Assembly (NCBI GenBank): GCA_028280515.1 | Contig: JANQLP010000030.1 | Span: 1 to 58,796, forward strand | Reading direction: 5' to 3' | From: Hyphomicrobiales bacterium | Lineage (GTDB): Bacteria; Pseudomonadota; Alphaproteobacteria; Rhizobiales; Methyloligellaceae | Length of the DNA: 58,796 nt | Shown: piece after piece, positions 43,826 to 52,970 of the stretch | How positions within the stretch are numbered: position 1 is the first letter of the stretch | Layout: each line of letters starts with the position of its first letter | The notes under the pieces: generated by a model | Database searches by the model: none | What the model saw: the letters and a program-made list of their open reading frames with translations, nothing else | Told to the model about the DNA's origin: nothing | Made by a program: the position numbers and the translations under genes

Positions 43826-45262
43826 ATGTCCAGGATATTTCCGATCATACTGTCGGGTGGCTCGGGAACCCGGCTCTGGCCTCTCTCACGCGCCAAATAT
43901 CCCAAGCAGTTCATCCGCTTTTCCGACAATCAGGAGCTGAGTTTCCTGCAGGCCGCCAGCCTGCGCCTGCCTGAGAAAGACGGTTTCGAAGCGCCGACCT
44001 ATCTCTGCAACGAAGAGCACCGCTTTCTGGTCCGCGAGCAGACCGAAGACATTGGAATCGCGCCGCGCGGCATCCTGCTTGAGCCGGTTGCGCGGAACAC
44101 CGCGCCGGCGATTACAGTCGCCGCCCTGTCGGCGGTTGACGAGGACCCCGACGCGATCATCGTCGTTATGCCGTCCGATCACGTTATCGAACATCCGGAA
44201 CGGTTTGGCGAAGCCGTGGGGGCCGCGGCGAAGGTCGCCGCAAAAGGCAATTTCGTGCTGTTCGGTATTGAAGCAACATCGCCGCATACCGGTTACGGCT
44301 ATATCCGCAAGGGCAAGTCGCTCGGTGCGGGCAAGACCAAGGCCTGCAAGGTCGAGGGATTCTTCGAGAAGCCGGACGAGAAGACCGCGCAGCGCTACCT
44401 TCGTGAAGGCGGCACGTTCTGGAACAGCGGCATCTTTGTGCTGCCGGCGGGCGCGTTCCTCGAAGAAGTGGGACGGCTTGAGCCTGACATTCTGGCCGCC
44501 TGCGAGGAAGCCTATGCCGCAGCCCGGCGCGATCTGGATTTCCTGCGGCTCGACAAGACGAGCTTCATGACCAGCCCGTCGGTGTCGGTCGATGTCGCGG
44601 TCATGGAGCGCACGAAGGCGGCAGCCGTCTTGCCGCTCGATGCGGGGTGGAGCGACGTCGGTTCGTGGTCGTCGCTTCTGGAGCTTGCGGAGCGCGATGA
44701 GAACGGCAATGCGATCGTCGGCGATGCGATCCTGGAAGACGTCCACAACTGCTACATTCGCTCCAACCGGTCGGTCGTCTCGGCGGTCGGGGTCAAGGAT
44801 CTGATCATCGTCGACACGCCCGACGCTATCCTCGTGAGTGAGGCCGGACGTTCGCAGGACGTGCCGAGGATTGTCGAGCGGATCGCCAAGACCAATCGCA
44901 ACGAGCACGAGCAGCATGTGCGCGAATACCGCCCCTGGGGGTATTTCGAAACGCTGAACGCGGGTCCGCGCTTCCAAGTGAAACTGCTGCACGTCAAGCC
45001 GAAGGCGAAGCTGTCGCTGCAAATGCACCACCACAGGTCGGAGCACTGGGTGGTGGTCAAGGGAACCGCGCTCGTCGTGCGCGGCGAGGAGCGCAAACTC
45101 GTCTGCGAAAACGAGTCTTTCTACATCTCCGCCACCGAATGGCACCGGCTCGAAAACCCCGGAAAAGTGCCTGTTGAGATCATCGAGGTTCAGATTGGCA
45201 CATATCTCGGCGAGGACGACATCGTGCGCAGGGAGGATGTCTACAACCGCGCGGCTGAGTGA
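43826..45262 (+). CDS. Mannose-1-phosphate guanylyltransferase / mannose-6-phosphate isomerase
   Basis: 478 residues, the bifunctional type II form (ManC/AlgA/XanB). The N-terminal pyrophosphorylase has PIILSGGSGTRLWPLSRAKYPKQF and the C-terminal cupin holds PWGYFETL, KLSLQMHHHRSEHWVVV and the final ISATEWHRLENPG, needed for isomerase activity. It makes GDP-mannose from GTP and mannose-1-phosphate. It precedes the Wzc-like gene on the same strand by 128 bp. Confidence 0.94.
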   Translation: MSRIFPIILSGGSGTRLWPLSRAKYPKQFIRFSDNQELSFLQAASLRLPEKDGFEAPTYLCNEEHRFLVREQTEDIGIAPRGILLEPVARNTAPAITVAALSAVDEDPDAIIVVMPSDHVIEHPERFGEAVGAAAKVAAKGNFVLFGIEATSPHTGYGYIRKGKSLGAGKTKACKVEGFFEKPDEKTAQRYLREGGTFWNSGIFVLPAGAFLEEVGRLEPDILAACEEAYAAARRDLDFLRLDKTSFMTSPSVSVDVAVMERTKAAAVLPLDAGWSDVGSWSSLLELAERDENGNAIVGDAILEDVHNCYIRSNRSVVSAVGVKDLIIVDTPDAILVSEAGRSQDVPRIVERIAKTNRNEHEQHVREYRPWGYFETLNAGPRFQVKLLHVKPKAKLSLQMHHHRSEHWVVVKGTALVVRGEERKLVCENESFYISATEWHRLENPGKVPVEIIEVQIGTYLGEDDIVRREDVYNRAAE

Positions 45263-45390
45263 GCAAAAAGTGCAGTTTTTCAGCCACTTCGGCCGTTAAC
45301 TGCAAACGCCACACATCATTGAGGCAGGCGCGGCGTTTGCATAGCTTGAAAGCTGAAAAAAGCAAGATTTACAGGGCGGTCTGAAGGGTT

Positions 45391-47625
45391 ATGGAAGAGA
45401 ACCTGCAACTGAAGGACATTCTGGTCACGCTGCGGCGCTGGCGGCGTCTGATCATCGGCATTTTCGCCGCCGGTATCCTCGCCGCGGTCCTGTTCATCAT
45501 GCTGGTGACGCCCAAATACACCGCCGAGGCGACGCTCAAATACAACCCGAACCGGTTCGAGATCAACGAACAGAAATTGTCGGTCGGAGCCGACCTTCTG
45601 GACCGGCTGATTTCGGGTGAACTGGCGGCGATCGAGTCGCCCGGCGTTCTCCGCGAAGTGATCAGGCGCGAAAAGCTCTCCGACGACCCGGAGCTGAACC
45701 GGACGGGACTGCTCGGCGCGATCACGGGCCTTTTTGCGGGAAGCGCCGACGCCGACGGCCCGGCGGCAGAGCGGCGCCAGATGGTGCTTCTGGAGCGCTT
45801 CAAGAAACAGGTGACGGTGGCGCATCCGGACCGGACCAACCTCATCACCGTTGCCTACCAGTCGGAAGATGCCGCGAAGTCCGCGCGCGTCACCAACGCG
45901 ATCGTAAATGTCTTTCTTGCCCAGCATCTCGAGAGCCGGGCGAGCACGACGCCGCTTGCCACCAAGTGGCTCGATGAGCGAACCGAGAGCCTGCGCAAGC
46001 GCTGGAGGGACGCCGAAGACGAGGCCGAGAAGTTCAAGAGCGAGCACAATCTCAGCTATGTGAGCGGTGAAAAGCTGCGCGAACAGCATGTCGACCGGCT
46101 CAATGAGCAACTGGTGCTGGCCGGCACCAGAACGGAAGAAGCGCGCGCGAAGGTCGACCAGGTCCGCGAACTCCTGAAGACGCGTGACTATGGACAACTC
46201 GCGAATGTCGCCCAGTCGGAAACGATGACGCGCCTGCGCGATCGTCTTGCCGCCGCGTCGCAGCGCGAAGCATCGCTCAATTCGACGTTGCTGCCCAATC
46301 ATCCGCAGCTCCAGCAGGTGCGGGCCGAGGTGGCGAGCCTGCGCCGCCATATCGACGGCGAAGGCCGACGTGTGCTTGACAATCTTGAAGTCGAGTTCCG
46401 CGCGGCGCGCGACCGCCAGGCCCTGATCCGGAGCAATTTCGACAAGACAATCGGCGGCATCCAGGACAAGAGCTCCGATCTGGTCAAACTGCGTGATCTG
46501 GAGCGCAAGGCCGCGTCCGACCGGGCGATCTACGAGGCGTTTCTGAACCGCTCGAACGAAACGCTGGAACAGTCGGCGGGCGATTTCGCGAACTTCAATC
46601 TCATTCAGTCGGCACAGGTTCCGGTGAAGCCCAGCTTCCCGTCGAAACGCAAAGTGCTGCTTCTGGCGGCGGTCGGTTCGCTTGCGCTGGGCATCGGGCT
46701 CGCCTTCATTCTGCAAATGAACCGCGGCACATTCCGGTCCGGACGTGACGTTGCGGACGCATTGAACTTGCCCACAGTTGCCGCCCTTCCGCACATTTCT
46801 GCACGCGACCCGGAGTATGCACGCACGCGCCGCAACATCGAACGCGTAGTCATCGACGCGCCGGTCAGTCCATTCACCCAGGGCATCGCGTCGCTCGAAC
46901 TGGGCTTGGGCTTCGCTGACGAAAGCAGCCCGATTCAGGTGCTTGCCGTTACGTCGGCGGTGGAGCACGAAGGCAAGACGCTTGTCGCGGCCAGCCTCGC
47001 GCAGGACGCCGCGGCGGACGGCCTGGAGGTCCTGCTGATTGACGGCGACTGGCGCAAGCCGACGCTGCGCCGCATCTTCGGCAGTTCGGCCTTCGGCCAC
47101 AATGGAACACGCGAAGATGAGACGTCACCGGTCTACCAGGATACGGTAACGGGACTGGATTTGCTGCCGCCGATGACGGGGGCGGAGGGCAGCACCGGAT
47201 TTGCCGGCACCCGGGAATTTGCCGACCTGCTCGCGTCTGCGAGAGAGCACTACGACCTCGTTATCATCGACACCGGTGCCGTAACCGCAAATCCGGACGC
47301 GTGCGTGCTCGCCGGTCAGGCCGACGCGACGCTGCTGGTGGTACGTTGGGACAAGACCCGGCAGGACGTCGTTTCACAGTCGCTTTCGGCTCTCGAAAAC
47401 TGGGGTGCCCGCGTTGTGGGGGTCGCCCTCAACGGCATGGACTTCGAAGAACTGGCAACAGCCGGTGAGGATGTGTCGGTCGGCGTGGTGCAAAAGGCGC
47501 TCGACGTGGACCTCGATGACGCGGGCCGGGCGCGCAGGCAGCCTGAACGCGTGGATGAAGCCGGTTCACCGACCGCTGGTTTCGGCAATGGCCGCCATAC
47601 GGGCCGTTTCGGGGTCCGAGCGTAA
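45391..47625 (+). CDS. Wzc/ExoP-like chain-length and export co-polymerase with degenerate kinase tail
   Basis: 744 residues: Wzz domain with a first helix at about 20-40, long coiled-coil periplasmic part, second helix after PVKPSFPSKRK (about 420-445), and a cytoplasmic BY-kinase-like ATPase. Walker A region is SAVEHEGKT (522-530, Lys529), Walker A-prime LLIDGDWRKP and Walker B LVIIDTG are present. The C-terminal tyrosine cluster of true Wzc/ExoP kinases is missing: the tail after residue 700 has no Tyr. It controls polymer length and export. Confidence 0.9.
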   Translation: MEENLQLKDILVTLRRWRRLIIGIFAAGILAAVLFIMLVTPKYTAEATLKYNPNRFEINEQKLSVGADLLDRLISGELAAIESPGVLREVIRREKLSDDPELNRTGLLGAITGLFAGSADADGPAAERRQMVLLERFKKQVTVAHPDRTNLITVAYQSEDAAKSARVTNAIVNVFLAQHLESRASTTPLATKWLDERTESLRKRWRDAEDEAEKFKSEHNLSYVSGEKLREQHVDRLNEQLVLAGTRTEEARAKVDQVRELLKTRDYGQLANVAQSETMTRLRDRLAAASQREASLNSTLLPNHPQLQQVRAEVASLRRHIDGEGRRVLDNLEVEFRAARDRQALIRSNFDKTIGGIQDKSSDLVKLRDLERKAASDRAIYEAFLNRSNETLEQSAGDFANFNLIQSAQVPVKPSFPSKRKVLLLAAVGSLALGIGLAFILQMNRGTFRSGRDVADALNLPTVAALPHISARDPEYARTRRNIERVVIDAPVSPFTQGIASLELGLGFADESSPIQVLAVTSAVEHEGKTLVAASLAQDAAADGLEVLLIDGDWRKPTLRRIFGSSAFGHNGTREDETSPVYQDTVTGLDLLPPMTGAEGSTGFAGTREFADLLASAREHYDLVIIDTGAVTANPDACVLAGQADATLLVVRWDKTRQDVVSQSLSALENWGARVVGVALNGMDFEELATAGEDVSVGVVQKALDVDLDDAGRARRQPERVDEAGSPTAGFGNGRHTGRFGVRA

Positions 47626-47695
47626 AGCAGCACATCCAGCTCAACAGGTTGCCTTGTCGAAGCCAGACCTGATGTGAACAGAGCAGGCACCGCAA

Positions 47696-48997
47696 ATGGT
47701 GACAAGCATTGTCGAAAGCCAGGCCCGCGGGGCGATCCGGCGCTTGCGAGCGCTTGCGCACCAGCTGACCCATGTGAACTGGGCGCTGGCGGATCAGGCT
47801 ATTGTCAGTGGAACGAACTTTGCCACGACGGTGATCCTGGCCCGGTTTCTGGGTGTCGAAGAGTTTGGCCGCTTCGCGTTGGCCTGGCTCGCCGTCTTCT
47901 TCGCGCAGAACCTGCAGATTGCGCTCATCGTCCAGCCTATGATGAACATCGGCGCCAAACAGAAGAAATCCGAGCGCGCCGCATATGCCGGAACCGTCGT
48001 GCTGCAACAGATCGTACTGGCGGTGGCGTCAACGGTTCTGGTGTTTGGCATTCTCACCAGCAGCAGTCTTTACGTTCCCCAGCTGAATCTTGCTGAGCTC
48101 GCCATGCCGGTTTCCTTGTTGGTGCTGTTCTTTCAGGCGAGCGAGTTCCTGCGCCGGTACTATTTCGTCTTTGCGCAGCCACGCTGGAGCCTTGTCGTGG
48201 ACGGCGTCCGATACTCCGGGCAGCTGGCGATGCTGCTTGGCGGATTTCTGCTGATGCGCGATCAGATGACGACGGGCGTCGCATTTTACATCATGGCCGT
48301 GGCGTCACTCATCGGCGCGATTGTCGGAGCGATGGCGTTCCAGCGCATACGTTTCGACCGGGAAGTGTTCCGCAAAGTCACGGCGCGGCAATGGCGCTTC
48401 TCGCGTTGGCTTGCGCCGACGGTCTTCTCACTGTGGGCGCGCGAGAACCTGCTTTACACGGTGATCGGAACGACCCTCGGCCTTGCGGAGGTCGGGATCG
48501 TGCGCGCCGCCCAACAGCTCGTCACCATGGTGAACGTGCCGATCCAGGGTTTTGCGAACGTCGTCCATGTCCGTGCGGCTGCGGCCTATGCGAACCAGGG
48601 ATATGCCGGCCTCGTCGATTTCATTGGCACGTTTGTGCTGCGTTACAAGGCGGGTATCGCCTGCTGCCTGGGCCTGATCGCGGTTTTCGGCGGCTCGCTT
48701 CTGACCCTCGTTTTTGGTGCGGAATATGCCGGCCATGGCACCTTGGTCGCCGCGTTCGCCTTCGTGATGGCGCTCTACCTTGTGCGCAACATGGTCTCCA
48801 TCATGGTGCAGGCGATGGAGGCGACGGCTTACGATTTCTATGCCGCAGCCGCCGGCATTGTGCTGATGGGCGTGAGCATCATTCCGCTTGTGGACGCGTT
48901 CGGCATCGCCGGCGCCATCATGTCCTACGCGCTCTATGAGTGCGCCGCCCTGGCGGCCATCTCGTTCGGCATTCGCAACCGGGGTGATGGCACATGA
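47696..48997 (+). CDS. Polysaccharide flippase (Wzx-like)
   Basis: 433 residues with about 12 hydrophobic segments in the MOP/PST layout: the amphipathic start (LTHVNWALADQAIVSGTNFATTVILARFLGVEEFGRFALAWL) is typical. It flips lipid-linked repeat units across the inner membrane. Its stop overlaps the start of the next gene as ATGA, so flippase, polymerase and a transferase are translationally coupled. Confidence 0.88.
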   Translation: MVTSIVESQARGAIRRLRALAHQLTHVNWALADQAIVSGTNFATTVILARFLGVEEFGRFALAWLAVFFAQNLQIALIVQPMMNIGAKQKKSERAAYAGTVVLQQIVLAVASTVLVFGILTSSSLYVPQLNLAELAMPVSLLVLFFQASEFLRRYYFVFAQPRWSLVVDGVRYSGQLAMLLGGFLLMRDQMTTGVAFYIMAVASLIGAIVGAMAFQRIRFDREVFRKVTARQWRFSRWLAPTVFSLWARENLLYTVIGTTLGLAEVGIVRAAQQLVTMVNVPIQGFANVVHVRAAAAYANQGYAGLVDFIGTFVLRYKAGIACCLGLIAVFGGSLLTLVFGAEYAGHGTLVAAFAFVMALYLVRNMVSIMVQAMEATAYDFYAAAAGIVLMGVSIIPLVDAFGIAGAIMSYALYECAALAAISFGIRNRGDGT

Positions 48998-50394
48998 ACC
49001 TCTCGGTCCTGCGCGCGCAAATCGTTCTTCTGATCATTGGCGCCTATCTCATTCTGAACAGCGGCTTCATGCTGGTCCGCTTTCCGCCCGGCACGTCGGT
49101 GGGCGCTCCGGTCGCAGAGCTTCTTGTGCTGTTCTTCCTGATGTTCCTCGTTTTCGATCTGCGGCGTCTGCAGGGGTTTGCGGCTGTTGCGCCGCTCACG
49201 CCGTTGCTGATCTGGTGGACCGTGGGCACGCTGCAGGCTTTCCGGGGCCTGGAGTTGCATGGCATCTGGGCGTTGAGGGATGCCTCTCACCTCATCGATT
49301 CCTTCTTCCTCTGGATCGCATTCGTCATAGCCGCGAGCCCCAACTTCTTCGAGCGGTTCAGTTCATGGCTGCGGCTGGTTCTGAATCTGGGTGTCTTTTA
49401 TGCCCTGCTTTACCCGTTCAGGGAGACGTTGAGGGAGTGGTCACCACGCATCTGGGCACCGGCGGGATACAGCGCGCCGCTGTTTTTCAACTATGTGGGA
49501 ACAAGCCTCGTTCCTCTCACCGCCGCCATGGCATGGCTCGTCGACCGTGTCCGTTTCCTGGCGCTGCCGGCGATGGTCCTGGCCGGCGCGCTGATCGTCT
49601 ACAACATTGTCATCTTTCAGGCGCGGATCACCTATCTGCAGGTGATGATGCTCCTTCTGGTGTTCGCGGTCCTCCGGCCGCGGGACGCGGTGCGTATGAC
49701 GGGCTCATTGGTGGTTGGCGGCATCTTGTTGGCCTTGCTACTGACCGCCGGCGTGGAAATCACCGGCCGTCTCGGCGACAAGTTCTCGATCGACTTTCTG
49801 TTCGATCACTTCGCATCGATCTGGGGCGAATATGGCGGCGGCAAGGTTTCCTCAGCCGCGGACGGCGTCAGTTTGCGGCTCGGCTGGTGGGAACGAATCT
49901 GGAACGATCTGACGTCGAGTCCGATGAACCTGCTTTTCGGGCTCGGCTACGGCATTCCGTTGACGGACCTGCGCACCCCGGAGGGCGCGCTCGTTCGTGA
50001 GCCGCACAACTCGTTCATCTCCCTCGCGGCGCGGCAGGGTGTCGTCGGCCTTGTCGCATTTATGTGGATTCAGTTCGCGCTGATCGGATCCTGGTTCCGC
50101 GTCTACCGGCATTTCGAGCGCGAGGGCAACAAGAGATGGCGGAACAACCTTCTGATCATGGGAACGTTCTTTGTTTTGCTCACAATATTGGGGCTTGGTC
50201 AGGACGGGTTCGAAAAGCCGTTCAATGCGGTTCCCTTCTACTTTTTCTGGGGCGTGATCCTTCGGGCCGAGTTTGAAATCCGCGCGCGGTCCGGAGCCTT
50301 CGCGGAACAGCCCGCGGCGCGCGGGCGTGCGGTCGCCGGAAGCGTGGCGTTCCGGCGCAGGGCAAATGGCGGCCTGCGAGGAGGCGTGCGATGA
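48994..50394 (+). CDS. O-antigen ligase/polymerase-like membrane protein (Wzy-like)
   Basis: 466 residues with about 11 membrane segments and a large periplasmic loop before the conserved block NLLFGLGYGIPLTDLRTPEGALVREPHNSFISLAARQGVVG, which is the Wzy_C/O-antigen-ligase signature (the H of PHNSF). As it lies between flippase and transferase genes it is likely the repeat-unit polymerase. ATGA overlaps join it to both neighbours. Confidence 0.86.
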   Translation: MNLSVLRAQIVLLIIGAYLILNSGFMLVRFPPGTSVGAPVAELLVLFFLMFLVFDLRRLQGFAAVAPLTPLLIWWTVGTLQAFRGLELHGIWALRDASHLIDSFFLWIAFVIAASPNFFERFSSWLRLVLNLGVFYALLYPFRETLREWSPRIWAPAGYSAPLFFNYVGTSLVPLTAAMAWLVDRVRFLALPAMVLAGALIVYNIVIFQARITYLQVMMLLLVFAVLRPRDAVRMTGSLVVGGILLALLLTAGVEITGRLGDKFSIDFLFDHFASIWGEYGGGKVSSAADGVSLRLGWWERIWNDLTSSPMNLLFGLGYGIPLTDLRTPEGALVREPHNSFISLAARQGVVGLVAFMWIQFALIGSWFRVYRHFEREGNKRWRNNLLIMGTFFVLLTILGLGQDGFEKPFNAVPFYFFWGVILRAEFEIRARSGAFAEQPAARGRAVAGSVAFRRRANGGLRGGVR

Positions 50395-51683
50395 GGATCC
50401 TGATGAGTGCATTCGCCTGCGGTCCCAACAAGGGGTCGGAGCCGGGGGTTGGATGGTCCTGGGCGATCGAGGCGGGAAGGCAGGGGCACACTGTCACTGT
50501 GCTGACGCAAACCTATCAGCGCGAGATCATCGAGCAGAGAATTGCGCAAGGACGGGTTCCGGAGAACGTCGAGTTTGAGTTCTTCATGCCCTCATGGCTG
50601 GAGGGCTTGCGCCGTCTGGGGCTGCGCTTCGGACCCGAAGGGCCTGCATGGCTGGCGGTCCATTTTCTCTGGCAAGTCGCCGCGTACGTTCATCTGCGTG
50701 GGCGGAAACTGTCGGACCGTTATGACATCATCCACCATATAACCTATGGGGGCATTCGCCATCCCACGTTGCTCGGCTTCCTGGATGTGCCGCTGGTTCT
50801 CGGACCGCTCGGCGGCGGTGAGCGCGCTCCCATGGCGTTGCGAAAGAGCCTGTCGTGGCGGGCCTGGTTTGCCGAACTGGTCCGTGATCTCCACACCTGG
50901 TTTCTGCGCTTCGACCCGATCACGCGCATGGCCTGCCGCAACGCGATCGCCGTCTATACAAAGACCGGTGAGTCCGCACGAGCCTTGCCCGCACCCAAGG
51001 GCAGGGCGGTTCAGGTGCACCCGGAAATCGGGACGGCGAAACCTCCTGTCGAGCCGCGCGCGCAACGGGGTGTCAACGAACCCTTGCGGTTGATTTATGT
51101 CGGGCGCTTCGTCTCCTGGAAGGGTATGGCGATCGGGCTCCGCGCCGTTGCCGAGGCGCGCAGCCGTGGGGTCGATACGCGGCTGACGATGGTGGGTGCC
51201 GGACCGGACGAAGCGAACTGGAAGCGCCTTGCGTCCCGCTTGGGCTTGCAGGATGCCGTTGCATGGAAGGGGTACGTCCCTCATGAGGAACTCGCGCGCA
51301 TTTACAGATCACACGATGCGCTTCTTTTCCCAAGCCTCCACGATTCCAGCGGAAATGTGATCCTGGAGGCGTTTGTCGAGGCGCTGCCGGTCATCTGCCT
51401 GCGGCTCGGCGGGCCCGCGGTTCTGGTGACGGAGACATCCGGACGTTTGGTGGACGTCGACGGCAGGAGTGAACAGGACGTTGTCTCCGGGTTGGCCGAT
51501 GCCATGGGGGAAATGGCCGCCGACCCGTCCTTCATACGCAAACTCTCGCTGGGCGCGACGCAGCGTGCGCGGCGATTCGACTGGTCGGATGTCGTTCGGG
51601 GACTTTACGCCGATGTCGAGCACCGTCTGGCGGAACGGCGAGTGGCCAGGCATCTCCGCGACCATAAGGTCGCGCGCGCCTGA
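50391..51683 (+). CDS. Glycosyltransferase family 4, first copy
   Basis: 430 residues of GT-B fold: acceptor-side domain opening MRILMSAFACGPNKGSEPGVGWSWAIEAGRQGHTVTVLTQ, and the nucleotide-sugar side with LIYVGRFVSWKGM, GAGPDEANWKRLA and the GT4 E-x7-E-like block SLHDSSGNVILEAFVEALPVICLRLGGP. A Gly-Ser-Glu-Pro loop like this occurs in many EPS mannosyl-/glucosyltransferases. Coupled to the polymerase gene by an ATGA overlap. Convergent with the second GT4 gene, 3 bp apart. Confidence 0.9.
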   Translation: MRILMSAFACGPNKGSEPGVGWSWAIEAGRQGHTVTVLTQTYQREIIEQRIAQGRVPENVEFEFFMPSWLEGLRRLGLRFGPEGPAWLAVHFLWQVAAYVHLRGRKLSDRYDIIHHITYGGIRHPTLLGFLDVPLVLGPLGGGERAPMALRKSLSWRAWFAELVRDLHTWFLRFDPITRMACRNAIAVYTKTGESARALPAPKGRAVQVHPEIGTAKPPVEPRAQRGVNEPLRLIYVGRFVSWKGMAIGLRAVAEARSRGVDTRLTMVGAGPDEANWKRLASRLGLQDAVAWKGYVPHEELARIYRSHDALLFPSLHDSSGNVILEAFVEALPVICLRLGGPAVLVTETSGRLVDVDGRSEQDVVSGLADAMGEMAADPSFIRKLSLGATQRARRFDWSDVVRGLYADVEHRLAERRVARHLRDHKVARA

Positions 51684-51686
51684 TAC

Positions 51687-52931
51687 TCACATGCATCGGG
51701 TGCTGACCGTGCGGCGCATCCACTCCCGGCCGGCGTGCTGCAGGCCCGGCCGGTCGGTTGACGCGGCGGATAGAGAGGCGCAGGCCTCGGCGTAGATCGC
51801 AACGAGTTGCTCGAGGTTTCTGTCAGCAGTGTAGTTGTCTTCGTACATGGCACGCGCGCCGCGGGAGAGCTTGACCAACGCCTTCCGATCGTCGAACGCC
51901 CTGCGCACAGTGCGGACAATATCTCCGACGTTGCCGGGCTCGAACGTGAAACCGTTCTCGCCGTCGCGCACGAGTTCCTGCAGGGAGCCGATCCGCGACG
52001 CGGCGATCGGTAGCCCGCAGGCCAACGCCTCGACAAGGGTCACGGGAAACCCTTCGTACCAGTTGGACGGCATCACAAGCAGCGAAGCGCGGCCCATCTC
52101 GGCATGGACCTGCGCGCTCGGGAGGCGGCCGAGGAACGTCACATTGTCCGGCGCGCTTTCTTGCAACTCGGTGAGAAGGGGACCATCGCCTGCGATGCGC
52201 AGCGGAATTGGCAGCTCGCGCCAGGCTTCGATCAATGTGTGCAAGCCTTTTTCATGGCTGAGCCGTCCGACATACAAAGCGCCGCTGCGGCTAGATGCCG
52301 ACGATGGCTTCCGGGTGCCGGGCTCGGGAACGAAGTTCGGCTTGATGCGGATCTTCTCCGGCGGAACGCCGGCTTCTATGAACTTGGTGCGTTCGAACTG
52401 CGTCAGCGCGATGAACCGGGTCACGTGCCGATGCCAGGTTTCCCAGCGCCGCTGCGCGCCGATCATACGCGCCACCGCGACGGACCCGGCGAAAGAATCC
52501 CTGTAGCACCGGTGCGCGGCGGCCCAGAACGGCGAACCCGAGACACACTTCTCGCAGACCTTGCCGTCACGCAGCAACAGGCCGTTCGCGCACATCATCC
52601 GGAAGTTGTGCAGTGTGTGCACCACGGGAATCCCATGGGCCGTGCAGGCGTAAAAAACCGCCGGCGTCATCAGGGGGAAGTAATTGTGAACGTGCACGAC
52701 ATCGGGGTCGACGGCGTCGAGCTTCGCCTCGAACCGCTTCCGCGCGGCGCGGCTGTACGGCGTCGTCAGAAACGCGCGCACCTTGTCCGAAGCGCTGGCG
52801 ATGGCGTCGTTGTGCACCTCATAGCGGTGCACCTCATGACCGGCTTCGTTGAGAAGCGCGGTCTCGTTTGCGAACACGGCGTCTTCGCCGCCATGCTGCT
52901 GATAGTGGTTATGCGCAACAAGAATCCGCAT
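51687..52931 (-). CDS. Glycosyltransferase family 4, second copy
   Basis: 414 residues, GT4 type with an N-terminal acceptor domain (MRILVAHNHYQQHGGEDAVFANE), VGRLSHEKGLHTLIEAW and the donor-side PSNWYEGFPVTLVEALACGLPIAASRIGS. A Cys-rich insert CEKCVSGSPFWAAAHRCYRDS, with three cysteines, is found in a known GT4 subgroup. It belongs to the minus-strand half of the locus with the epimerase and aminotransferase genes upstream. Confidence 0.92.
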   Translation of the reverse strand: MRILVAHNHYQQHGGEDAVFANETALLNEAGHEVHRYEVHNDAIASASDKVRAFLTTPYSRAARKRFEAKLDAVDPDVVHVHNYFPLMTPAVFYACTAHGIPVVHTLHNFRMMCANGLLLRDGKVCEKCVSGSPFWAAAHRCYRDSFAGSVAVARMIGAQRRWETWHRHVTRFIALTQFERTKFIEAGVPPEKIRIKPNFVPEPGTRKPSSASSRSGALYVGRLSHEKGLHTLIEAWRELPIPLRIAGDGPLLTELQESAPDNVTFLGRLPSAQVHAEMGRASLLVMPSNWYEGFPVTLVEALACGLPIAASRIGSLQELVRDGENGFTFEPGNVGDIVRTVRRAFDDRKALVKLSRGARAMYEDNYTADRNLEQLVAIYAEACASLSAASTDRPGLQHAGREWMRRTVSTRCM

Positions 52932-52970
52932 TGCCCTGCTGCCGCCTGAAGAGGGAGCCGGATGGCGCCG

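Noticed and set aside
45316-47100. 594-codon open frame on the minus strand
   Set aside because: It is antisense to the Wzc-like gene. Its product is Arg/His-rich without domains, as expected from high-GC third positions, while the plus-strand protein is clearly a family member.
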